Positions 7,869 to 15,828 of a stretch of DNA of 58,282 nucleotides are shown here, one piece after another. The notes beneath the pieces were generated by a model, which did not search any database, was not told the origin of the DNA, and saw only the letters and a list, made by a program, of their open reading frames with translations. The stretch comes from Flavobacteriaceae bacterium. Its GTDB lineage: Bacteria; Bacteroidota; Bacteroidia; Flavobacteriales; Flavobacteriaceae. How positions within the stretch are numbered: position 1 is the first letter of the stretch; each line of letters starts with the position of its first letter. The DNA lies in NCBI GenBank assembly GCA_023260435.1, contig JALQVG010000006.1, forward strand, positions 1-58,282, written 5' to 3'. The translations under genes were made by a program, and so were the position numbers.

Positions 7869-8651
7869 ATGGGTAAAATCATTGCAGTTGCTAACCAAAA
7901 AGGAGGTGTAGGCAAGACTACCACCAGCGTAAACCTAGCTGCCTCATTGGGCGTACTAGAAAAAAAAGTGTTGATCATCGATGCTGACCCCCAAGCCAAT
8001 GCCACATCTGGGTTAGGTATCGATGTGGCCCAAGTTTCTATAGGCACCTACCAAATCTTGGAACACACTGCCCTAGCTGCTGAAGCTATTGTATCTACGG
8101 ATTCTCCAAACCTGGATATCATTCCAGCCCACATTGATCTAGTAGCTATTGAAATAGAATTGGTCGACATGCCTGACCGGGAACGAATGCTCAGAAAGGC
8201 TTTGGCTCCGATCAAAGAAGCTTATGACTATATCCTCATCGACTGTGCCCCTTCATTGGGATTGCTGACACTTAATGCATTAACGGCGGCTGACTCTGTA
8301 GTCATCCCAATCCAATGCGAATATTTTGCTCTAGAGGGTCTGGGGAAATTATTGAATACCGTAAAAAGTGTTCAAAAAATACACAACCCAGGATTGGATA
8401 TTGAAGGACTTTTGCTCACGATGTATGATTCCAGACTTAGGTTGTCCAATCAAGTAGTCGATGAAGTGAGAAAACACTTCAACGACATGGTATTTAAAAC
8501 AGTGATTCAGCGCAATGTGCGCCTGAGTGAAGCCCCTAGTTACGGGGAAACCATCATCAAATACGACGCGAGCAGCAACGGCGCACAAAATTACCTAAAT
8601 TTGGCCCAAGAGCTTCTCGAGAATAATTCCACATATGGCCAAAGCAACTAA
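7869..8651 (+). CDS. parA: Chromosome partitioning ATPase ParA (Soj)
   Basis: 260 residues. ParA-type ATPase with deviant Walker A KGGVGKTT, IIDADPQANAT (switch I) and DYILIDCAPSLG (Walker B). It binds DNA as an ATP dimer and moves ParB-parS complexes during chromosome segregation. The short N-terminus with no extra DNA-binding domain fits the chromosomal Soj type. The start at ATG 7869 gives the canonical MGKIIAVANQKGG; an upstream in-frame start at 7839 would place non-conserved residues over the promoter. It overlaps parB by 17 bases. Confidence 0.95.
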   Translation: MGKIIAVANQKGGVGKTTTSVNLAASLGVLEKKVLIIDADPQANATSGLGIDVAQVSIGTYQILEHTALAAEAIVSTDSPNLDIIPAHIDLVAIEIELVDMPDRERMLRKALAPIKEAYDYILIDCAPSLGLLTLNALTAADSVVIPIQCEYFALEGLGKLLNTVKSVQKIHNPGLDIEGLLLTMYDSRLRLSNQVVDEVRKHFNDMVFKTVIQRNVRLSEAPSYGETIIKYDASSNGAQNYLNLAQELLENNSTYGQSN

Positions 8652-9522
8652 AAAACAAGCTTTAGGAAGGGGCTTATCTGCCCTATTAAGTGATCCGAAT
8701 ACAGATATTAACTCTGCTCAGGACAAAAATGCTGATCAGGTGATCGGTCAGGTCATTAACCTAGCTTTGGACCGTATCCAAGTCAATCCTTTTCAACCCA
8801 GGACACACTTTGACGAACAGCAACTTCAGGAACTGAGTCAATCGATCAAAGAGTTGGGCGTAATCCAACCCATAACCGTCAGAAAAACTGACTTTAACAC
8901 CTTTCAGCTGGTCTCTGGAGAACGTCGGTACAGGGCCTGCAGATTGGCTGGAGTACCCTCTATTCCTGCCTATGTGCGCATTGCCAATGACCAGGAGTCT
9001 TTGGAAATGGCTTTAGTAGAAAATATTCAGCGACAAGATCTAGATGCCATTGAAATTGCTTTGTCCTACCAGCGTTTGATGGACGAGGTACAGTTAACCC
9101 AAGAAATGATGGCGCTAAGGGTCGGAAAACAACGATCAACGATAGCTAACTATCTCCGACTATTGCAATTAGATCCCATTGTACAATCTGGTATTCGCGA
9201 TGGATTTATCACCATGGGACATGGTAAAGCATTGGCCCACGTTACGTCTGCTAAACAGCAGATTCAGTTTTATGAACGCATAGTAGCTAAAAACTTGTCA
9301 GTGCGCGCCACTGAGGCTATGGTTCAGCAACAAAACACTCATACCCCTGCCAAAACACCAAAATCTGGTGAATACGCTACCCAGCAAGCTGCTTTAAGCC
9401 ACCTTTGGGGTACCCCAGTATTGATTCAAGCCAAAGGAGCAGGAAAAGGGACGGTTACTTTTTCCTTCAAATCTGCTAAAGAGCTTGAGGAGTTGACCAA
9501 AAAATTTATCGGTGAATCCTAA
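8635..9522 (+). CDS. parB: Chromosome partitioning protein ParB
   Basis: 295 residues with all ParB parts: N-terminal GRGLSALLSD box that stimulates ParA, the CTPase domain with NPFQPRTHFD, GVIQPITVRK, GERRYRACRLAG and VENIQRQDLDAIE, a helix-turn-helix region (MMALRVGKQRSTIANYLRLL), and a C-terminal dimerisation domain. It loads on parS sites and spreads as a CTP-dependent clamp. The ATG lies inside the 3' end of parA. I found no convincing parS site in this window. Confidence 0.95.
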   Translation: MAKATKKQALGRGLSALLSDPNTDINSAQDKNADQVIGQVINLALDRIQVNPFQPRTHFDEQQLQELSQSIKELGVIQPITVRKTDFNTFQLVSGERRYRACRLAGVPSIPAYVRIANDQESLEMALVENIQRQDLDAIEIALSYQRLMDEVQLTQEMMALRVGKQRSTIANYLRLLQLDPIVQSGIRDGFITMGHGKALAHVTSAKQQIQFYERIVAKNLSVRATEAMVQQQNTHTPAKTPKSGEYATQQAALSHLWGTPVLIQAKGAGKGTVTFSFKSAKELEELTKKFIGES

Positions 9523-10153
9523 ACACTTTTTTTGGGTAGTGATCGGGTTGTTGAGTATGATTCCCTATTGGGGATTTGCCCAGGAAAACGAACCTGTATA
9601 TTCCACCCAAACTAAAAAAAACAAAGAGGTCAAATTAGGTTCCTTTGATCGTGGTGAGGCCGCTGAAATCAATCCATTGGCCCCGGCAAAGGCCGCTTTT
9701 TTTTCGGCAGTTCTGCCAGGACTGGGTCAGGCCTACAACAAGAAGTATTGGAAAATACCTATGGTTTACGCTGCCCTAGGGAGTAGTTTATATGGCTACC
9801 TCAACAGTCAATCCGCCTACACTGAGTTCAGAAATGCGTTTAAATCTCGAAGAGCTGGGTTTATGACCGATAAATACTACGACTTGAACAACAGTGGATT
9901 AGTACCTGGATCTCCAGATATATCAGATAGTTCACTACAAAAAGCTCAAGAACTAGCACAGGACAACAGAGACCTTGCTTTGGTGGTCACCATCGGTATC
10001 TATGCGTTAAATATCATCGATGCCAATGTGGATGCGCATTTAAAGCAATTCAATGTGAGTCAAGACCTAAGTTTTCGGTGGAGCCCCACTCTAGAAAAAT
10101 CCGGAATTGACCAACAGTGGTACACCGGTGTACAATTGACCTTAAGATATTGA
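9512..10153 (+). CDS. DUF5683 membrane protein
   Basis: 213 residues. It starts with GTG overlapping the parB stop and has an N-terminal signal peptide (FFWVVIGLLSMIPYWGFAQ). The DUF5683 core AAFFSAVLPGLGQAYNKKYW is followed by a hydrophobic segment (VYAALGSSLYGYL) and another near residue 165. The family is found in Bacteroidetes and commonly follows parAB. Function unknown; the exported start suggests an envelope role rather than partitioning. Confidence 0.85.
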   Translation: MNPKHFFWVVIGLLSMIPYWGFAQENEPVYSTQTKKNKEVKLGSFDRGEAAEINPLAPAKAAFFSAVLPGLGQAYNKKYWKIPMVYAALGSSLYGYLNSQSAYTEFRNAFKSRRAGFMTDKYYDLNNSGLVPGSPDISDSSLQKAQELAQDNRDLALVVTIGIYALNIIDANVDAHLKQFNVSQDLSFRWSPTLEKSGIDQQWYTGVQLTLRY

Positions 10154-10154
10154 T

Positions 10155-10868
10155 ATGAAAATTGCCTTATTTGGATATGGCCGTATGGGTCAATTAATTA
10201 AAGAAATTGCTTTGGGACAGGGACACGAGGTACCCGTAATCGTCGATCAGAAATTAGACCATGTTGACTTGTCATCCATAGATGTAGCTATTGATTTTAG
10301 CACACCTGAATCAGCCTTTCACAATATATCCCTTTGTGCCGCCCAATCGGTACCTGTGGTCTGTGGTACAACTGGATGGTTGGATCAATATGAAGACGCC
10401 GTAGCCCTTTGCTCAAAGCAAGGAGGGTTACTTTACGCTTCCAATTTTAGCATTGGGGTAAATATTACCTTCCGTATCAATGAAATTTTAGCTCAGATGA
10501 TGGCTTACTATCCCGTGTATCGAGCATCAATTACAGAAATACATCACACCAAGAAATTAGATGCGCCTAGCGGCACTGCGATCACACTCGCTCAAGGAAT
10601 CATAGATTCAAGCCAATATACTCAATGGCAATTGGCTCCCGATAGTACTAACGAGCAAGACCTCCAAATTAACTCCATCAGAGAAGGTGATGTTCCTGGA
10701 ACACACCTAGTCTCGTACCAAAACGACATAGATACCATTGAACTCAAGCACACGGCTCATTCCAGACAAGGGTTTGCTCACGGTGCGGTCATGGCTGCTA
10801 CCTGGTTAGCAGGTAAAAAAGGAGTATATTCTATGCGGGATATCATCGACAACCCCATTAAACCATAA
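10155..10868 (+). CDS. dapB: 4-hydroxy-tetrahydrodipicolinate reductase
   Basis: 237 residues. It reduces HTPA to tetrahydrodipicolinate with NAD(P)H in lysine and meso-diaminopimelate synthesis. The Rossmann start ALFGYGRMGQLI is a variant of GxxGxMG. The catalytic motif EIHHTKKLDAPSGTA carries the two His, the Lys pair and the DAPSGTA loop. The C-terminus with HTAHSRQGFAHGA is conserved. At about 237 residues it is shorter than E. coli DapB (~270), typical of the Bacteroidetes form. One base after the DUF5683 stop. Confidence 0.96.
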   Translation: MKIALFGYGRMGQLIKEIALGQGHEVPVIVDQKLDHVDLSSIDVAIDFSTPESAFHNISLCAAQSVPVVCGTTGWLDQYEDAVALCSKQGGLLYASNFSIGVNITFRINEILAQMMAYYPVYRASITEIHHTKKLDAPSGTAITLAQGIIDSSQYTQWQLAPDSTNEQDLQINSIREGDVPGTHLVSYQNDIDTIELKHTAHSRQGFAHGAVMAATWLAGKKGVYSMRDIIDNPIKP

Positions 10869-10871
10869 AAA

Positions 10872-12581
10872 ATGACTTGGACACATTGGTTGCTATTTTT
10901 TCTAGCTATTCAACTCCTGCATGGAGCAGCTACCTATCCGCTTTATAAAAAAGTAGGTCACGCACCTTGGAAAGCATTTATCCCCTTGTACAATGCGTGG
11001 ATATTGCTTAAGATCATCCACAGGCCTACCTACTGGATTATTTTGTTGTTGCTCCCTGTGGTAAACTTGATCATGATACCCGTTGTTTGGGTAGAGACGA
11101 TCAGGTCATTTTCCCTAACCTCTAGAAAAGAGGCGTGGAGTGTGGTTCTCTCACTAGGGTTTTATTTGTTTGCGGTTGGTCGAAAGGCAGAACAACTCAC
11201 CTACCAACCTGATCGCGAGAAAATGCCTAAAACTGGTGCAGGCGAATGGTTGAGTTCAATGGTATTTGCCATTGTTGCCGCTAGTGTTGTCCACACTTAT
11301 TTTCTACAACCATTTGTAATTCCCACTGGATCGCTGGAAAGCACTTTGTTAATCGGCGACTTTCTGGTGGTTTCTAAATATCACTACGGGGCAAGAATAC
11401 CCATGACACCACTGGCGGCACCCATGGTTCACGACAGCTTACCTGTAGTGGGTAAAAAATCATACCTCAGCAGCCCTCAGATTCCCTACCTGAGAATACC
11501 CGGATTTGCCCCGGTGAGAAGAAATGATATAATCGTATTTAGCTGGCCTCAGGACACTGTGCGTTTTTTTAGAGATCCCTCTAACATCAGAATCGACAAA
11601 CCCATCGATAAAAAATCGAATTACGTCAAACGTTGTGTGGGTATTCCAGGGGACACCCTAAGTATTGTGGATGGACAAGTCATGATCAACCACTCCCCCT
11701 TAGAATACGACGATAGGGCCCGTTTACAACACAATTACGCAGTTTTTGCCCAGCAGGGAATTTCAGCCCAAAAACTAAAAGGATTAGGGATCGATGGATT
11801 TAACAGAACGTATAGCATAGCTCAACTCAACCAAAGTCAGGCCGATGCCATCATGCGTTCGGGAGCAAGTATTTACAACAATCCACAAGGAGATGGATAC
11901 CTGATTTTAACCTTTGACAAGGGCATCGATCCTCAGGTTGTCCGCCAACAAGGTTTGGTGGTAACGGAATTGATGGATCGAGAGAAATGGCTTACCCTAA
12001 CTCAAGAATCCGCACAAATCCTAAAACAAACCAAAGGGATTGATTCGGTGGTTCCACAAATTGCCGGAAAAAATCGCTACAACCCAAGTATTTATCCACA
12101 TACGCCCCTACTTGCCTGGAATGAAGATCAATACGGCCCGATTTACTTACCTAAAGCAGGAGACCAAATAGAATTAACTCCCGAAAACGTTCTTGTCTAC
12201 AAAACGGCGATCCGTGATTATGAAGGACATGAAATCCTACAAAAAGACAATCAGGTTTATGTAGATGGACAAGTACAGACCCACTACACATTTGATCAAT
12301 CCTATTATTGGATGATGGGCGATAACCGACATAACTCTGAGGACTCCCGCTTTTGGGGTATGGTACCAGAGAATCATATTGTAGGTAAACCCATATTTAT
12401 ATGGATGAGTATTGATGGATTTACCCAAAGCATCAGTCAATGGCGAATTCGTTGGGACCGGGTATTTACAGTCGTCCACGGTTCAGGCCAACCCCGCTCT
12501 TACTTTGCCTACTTTATAGGCGCATTACTGATCTATTATGGGGTAAACTATTTTAGAAAACGTAAATCGAAACAAGCGTGA
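10872..12581 (+). CDS. lepB: Signal peptidase I
   Basis: 569 residues, the long Bacteroidetes form. Hydrophobic segments near residues 5-20, 52-72 and 88-103 precede a further segment at 128-148 and the S26 catalytic domain. The nucleophile lies in FVIPTGSLESTLL (Ser154), and the general base is Lys253 in NYVKRCVGIPGD; MMGDNRHNSEDSRFWG (box E) is intact. The residue after the catalytic Ser is Leu instead of the nearly constant Met. About 200 residues are inserted between the Lys box and box E. It cleaves signal peptides on the outer face of the inner membrane. Its stop overlaps the next gene in a GTGA. Confidence 0.94.
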   Translation: MTWTHWLLFFLAIQLLHGAATYPLYKKVGHAPWKAFIPLYNAWILLKIIHRPTYWIILLLLPVVNLIMIPVVWVETIRSFSLTSRKEAWSVVLSLGFYLFAVGRKAEQLTYQPDREKMPKTGAGEWLSSMVFAIVAASVVHTYFLQPFVIPTGSLESTLLIGDFLVVSKYHYGARIPMTPLAAPMVHDSLPVVGKKSYLSSPQIPYLRIPGFAPVRRNDIIVFSWPQDTVRFFRDPSNIRIDKPIDKKSNYVKRCVGIPGDTLSIVDGQVMINHSPLEYDDRARLQHNYAVFAQQGISAQKLKGLGIDGFNRTYSIAQLNQSQADAIMRSGASIYNNPQGDGYLILTFDKGIDPQVVRQQGLVVTELMDREKWLTLTQESAQILKQTKGIDSVVPQIAGKNRYNPSIYPHTPLLAWNEDQYGPIYLPKAGDQIELTPENVLVYKTAIRDYEGHEILQKDNQVYVDGQVQTHYTFDQSYYWMMGDNRHNSEDSRFWGMVPENHIVGKPIFIWMSIDGFTQSISQWRIRWDRVFTVVHGSGQPRSYFAYFIGALLIYYGVNYFRKRKSKQA

Positions 12582-13183
12582 AGGTAATCGTTCCTACTTA
12601 TCTCCCCTTGATTCCAACATTTGCAGCCATCAACCAAGGGGATGTGGTTTGGGAAGTTTGTGGTACTTATCAAAAACAATCCTACAGAAATAGGTCTTTA
12701 ATCGCCACCGACCGAGGTGCATTAACCCTGACTATACCCATTGCGCACAGAAACCACCGCCAGGCTTTTCAAGAGGTGCAAATAGATCCTAACGAACCTT
12801 GGCAGCGCACGCATTGGCGCGGTATACAAACCGCATACCGCAGTGCTCCGTACTTTGAATTCTACGAAGATCGATTGGTTCGATTATTTGAAGAAAGCTT
12901 TACGTACTTAATTGATGTGAATTTCAAAAGCATGGAAATTCTGTGTCAATGTGCCAAACTGCCAATACCTCTATCAAAAACTGACGTATATGTCAAGGAA
13001 TTGACACCTGATTCTGACAAGCGTATGTGGGCCTCAAGCAAATATAGACCTAGCATTAGCCCAAAGCCCTATGCTCAGGTTTTTTCCGATCGACACGGCT
13101 TTATACAAGGCCTATCATTTCTTGATTTATTATGCAATGAAGGACCTTCAAGTATCGAATACCTCAAGCACATAACCCTCTAA
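12578..13183 (+). CDS. WbqC-like family protein
   Basis: 201 residues of the WbqC-like family. Typical stretches are the N-terminal VIVPTYLPLI, the GTYQKQSYRNRSLIATDRGALTL region split by short variable residues, and THWRGIQTAYRSAPYFEFY. WbqC relatives are found in O-antigen clusters, but in Bacteroidetes this gene sits next to lepB and its role is unproven. The GTG start overlaps the lepB stop by 4 bases, and its 3' end overlaps the convergent endonuclease-family gene by 4. Confidence 0.85.
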   Translation: MKVIVPTYLPLIPTFAAINQGDVVWEVCGTYQKQSYRNRSLIATDRGALTLTIPIAHRNHRQAFQEVQIDPNEPWQRTHWRGIQTAYRSAPYFEFYEDRLVRLFEESFTYLIDVNFKSMEILCQCAKLPIPLSKTDVYVKELTPDSDKRMWASSKYRPSISPKPYAQVFSDRHGFIQGLSFLDLLCNEGPSSIEYLKHITL

Positions 13184-14241
13184 TTCGGGGAGGTGAAATT
13201 CAGGCGCACCAAAACAGGAAAATGATCCGAGTAGGGTAATTCAGTAACTTGGTGGCCATTCACCTCAAAAGCTTGGTCGACCAATACATAATCGATCCTC
13301 AGCGGAAGAAAAACAAACCTAAAGGTGCTCCCAAAACCCACTCCTTTTTCAAAAAAGGTGTCTTTCATATCCGTTCTTATGGTATGGTAGACCGAAGAAA
13401 ACTGGTTGTTGTTGAAATCCCCTAAAACTATATTGGGATACGGAGAACGTTCCTTATGCGCAGAAAGCAGCACTGATTGAGATTCTTGTTTGTCAAATGA
13501 GCGCCCAATGCGATCATACAAGACGGCTAATCTTTGGGCCCACTTACTTTTGGTCGTATCTCTAAGCACTTCTTGATTGGCGCGATTCATTAATTTAAGC
13601 GATTGAAAATGAGTGTTATACACACGAACCACTCGGTCCTTCAATTCAATATCCGCATAAATAGCTGTATTAGAGCTAGAGGGGAAATCGATACGGCCTT
13701 TGGACACAATGGGATATTTAGACAATATGGCGACCACGGAACGCTCCTTATTATCTCTTGAGGAATAGGTTTGGTAGGGGTACTGTTTAAAGGCGGCCAA
13801 AAACTCGGTATCAAACTCTTGAAATGCCAATACATCTGCCTGTGAATTTTTAGCAAAAGCCACTATACTGTCCGCTAAGTATTCTTCTTGGGTCCAACGA
13901 TATTTGTTTAACAATTTGACGTTATAACTCATAACAGTCAAAGCGCTTTCGTCCGAATCCGCTTGGCTATTATTCCATCGGTATACAGGTCCAAATTGCC
14001 AATGTGTCAACAGCAAAACTACCACCGACCACCAGGCCATTGATTTCCAACGAAAAATCCAATACAACAAAAACAAGGTATGCCCGAGCCATAAAAAGGG
14101 CATCGCTAAACTAAAAAAAGAGAGAAAATAGTAACCATCCCCAGGCAGAAATGGTGCGAGCTGAGCCACTACTGTTATGGCTATCAGCACCAAATGCGCC
14201 GCCTTCATCAATGAATTAGTAATTTCACTGGGTTTAAACAT
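13180..14241 (-). CDS. Endonuclease/exonuclease/phosphatase family protein with membrane anchor
   Basis: 353 residues. Three hydrophobic segments in the first ~95 residues anchor a C-terminal EEP domain. Catalytic motifs are visible in order: SYNVKLLNK (Asn), DVLAFQEFD (metal-binding Glu), NTHFQSL, VLGDFNNNQFSSVY (Asp and Asn) and YSDHFPVLV (Asp-His). The substrate could be a nucleic acid, a phospholipid headgroup or a nucleotide; the membrane anchor and probable outside location argue against DNA repair. It overlaps the upstream rhomboid by 8 bases. Confidence 0.88.
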   Translation of the reverse strand: MFKPSEITNSLMKAAHLVLIAITVVAQLAPFLPGDGYYFLSFFSLAMPFLWLGHTLFLLYWIFRWKSMAWWSVVVLLLTHWQFGPVYRWNNSQADSDESALTVMSYNVKLLNKYRWTQEEYLADSIVAFAKNSQADVLAFQEFDTEFLAAFKQYPYQTYSSRDNKERSVVAILSKYPIVSKGRIDFPSSSNTAIYADIELKDRVVRVYNTHFQSLKLMNRANQEVLRDTTKSKWAQRLAVLYDRIGRSFDKQESQSVLLSAHKERSPYPNIVLGDFNNNQFSSVYHTIRTDMKDTFFEKGVGFGSTFRFVFLPLRIDYVLVDQAFEVNGHQVTELPYSDHFPVLVRLNFTSPN

Positions 14242-15085
14242 GATCGGGACCTTGTTGAAATAAAAAATCTTTTTCCTCTTGAGTCAATGAATCGTAACCA
14301 GAGGCACTTATCTTATCTAAGATAGCATCTATTTTTCGTTGGTGAGCCGCTTGAATACCACTTAGCTCACCGGTTGACTTTTTAGGTCCTTTCGACTGAT
14401 AGACCTTTTTTAAGTGACTTTTTTTGTTTGATGAGGTTCTATTCCAATGAATTAGAGACCACTGTGTTAAGTCTCTGCCTTGTCTGAGGTTTATGGCGTA
14501 GATGAGGCCCACCAACGCACCGACAAGATGTGCTAATTGAGCCCCAGAAATATTGCTCCATAAACTAAATAGGTCAATGATCACTAATACCGCGCCGATA
14601 TACTTTAATTTGATCTGACCAAAAAATAAGTGAACTGGAAGTTCTGGTTGATAGGCACATACGTAGATGATCAATGCCATAATGCCCGCTGAAGCACCGA
14701 TCAAATACCCAATAGCTATTTGAGGAAAAACAATACCTGCTAGGAGGTAACTGAAGCCTGAAGTCAGGGTTCCTGCCCACCAAATATGCCACCACCTGGC
14801 TGAAGAAAATAAGTGCAAAAACAATCGGGAAGCACCTGCAATAAAAATCAAGTTACTGATTAAATGAAGCGGTTGTACATGAACCCACCCAAACGTCAAC
14901 AGTGTCCATGGTCTACTCAAAAACTCATTCCACTGCTTGGGTAAAGCCCAAGTATCGACCGCGCTGTAGGTCTCACCAAACACCAAGTTTTGCACCTGTA
15001 CCATAAAGAAAATAATGACCAGGACACCCATCATTCGGCCTGATGAGTCTAGTTGAAGCCAAAATCGTTGGACCTGCTGTTTCAT
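14234..15085 (-). CDS. Rhomboid family intramembrane serine protease (second of two)
   Basis: 283 residues. About six membrane segments with the rhomboid features: HLISNL (oxyanion-hole His/Asn), nucleophile Ser in IGASAGIMAL, and His in AHLVGALVG. A hydrophilic C-terminal tail of ~75 residues contains IDAILDKISASGYDSLTQEE, which matches the short DUF6576-type tail seen on Bacteroidetes rhomboids. It begins 1 base into the end of the other rhomboid gene. The substrate is unknown. Confidence 0.9.
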   Translation of the reverse strand: MKQQVQRFWLQLDSSGRMMGVLVIIFFMVQVQNLVFGETYSAVDTWALPKQWNEFLSRPWTLLTFGWVHVQPLHLISNLIFIAGASRLFLHLFSSARWWHIWWAGTLTSGFSYLLAGIVFPQIAIGYLIGASAGIMALIIYVCAYQPELPVHLFFGQIKLKYIGAVLVIIDLFSLWSNISGAQLAHLVGALVGLIYAINLRQGRDLTQWSLIHWNRTSSNKKSHLKKVYQSKGPKKSTGELSGIQAAHQRKIDAILDKISASGYDSLTQEEKDFLFQQGPDHV

Positions 15086-15828
15086 TAGTACCAGCGATTG
15101 CGGTCAAAGGAATTTTTCTTCCAATACCAAGCCATCAAAAATCCAAAAAGCGCACCGCCTACATGAGCAAAATGAGCAATTCCCGACCCAAAAATACTGT
15201 AGCCAGTGATTCCAGAAAAAAGATCAAGCCCGATTAATACGGGGATAAAATACTTGGCTTTAATCGGAACCGGCACAAACATTAAGAACAGTTCACTATT
15301 GGGGAATGCCATTCCGAAAGCCACCAAGACACCATAGATCGCACCTGATGCACCCACAGCAGGGGTTGATATTGCCTCAATCATCGCCTGAACTGTATCT
15401 TGACCAGCGACATCATACCAAGCAGGGCTGAATTGACCCTGGCCCAAGAGCGTGATCACTTGCTCGGCCGCATATCCTCCAGCCTCCAGTGCTTGAATAC
15501 CGCGATAAAAATAAATATAGTTAACTCCCGTGTGAATCAGTGCGGCACCAATACCTGCAGACAAATAAAAGAAAAGGAACTTCTTTCCACCCCACATATG
15601 TTCTAAAGCACCACCAAAAGCCCAGAGCGCGTACATATTAAAGAAAATATGAGATAGTCCCCCATGCATAAACATATGGGTGATCACTTGCCAAAACCCA
15701 AAGGATGGATGTTCCACAAACCAAAGTGAAAAAAGTCCATACATCACATCACCGTACAATAAGGTAGCTAGAAAAAACAACCCGTTAATGATGATTAAAT
15801 GCTTCACCGTTTCTGTTATAGACCTCAT
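15085..15828 (-). CDS. Rhomboid family intramembrane serine protease (first of two)
   Basis: 247 residues with six membrane segments. Motifs: THMFMHGGLSHIFFNMYALW (loop 1 and the His/Asn pair), Ser in VGASGAIYGVL, and His in AHVGGALFGFL. It is a compact rhomboid without a large extra domain. It overlaps mutL by 4 bases upstream and the second rhomboid by 1 base downstream. The catalytic residues of both copies are intact, so neither looks like a pseudoprotease. Confidence 0.92.
   Translation of the reverse strand: MRSITETVKHLIIINGLFFLATLLYGDVMYGLFSLWFVEHPSFGFWQVITHMFMHGGLSHIFFNMYALWAFGGALEHMWGGKKFLFFYLSAGIGAALIHTGVNYIYFYRGIQALEAGGYAAEQVITLLGQGQFSPAWYDVAGQDTVQAMIEAISTPAVGASGAIYGVLVAFGMAFPNSELFLMFVPVPIKAKYFIPVLIGLDLFSGITGYSIFGSGIAHFAHVGGALFGFLMAWYWKKNSFDRNRWY

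Noticed and set aside
12237-12479. Minus-strand open frame across the lepB end
   Set aside because: It is the shadow of the conserved GDNR box region of lepB, with no promoter or known motif.
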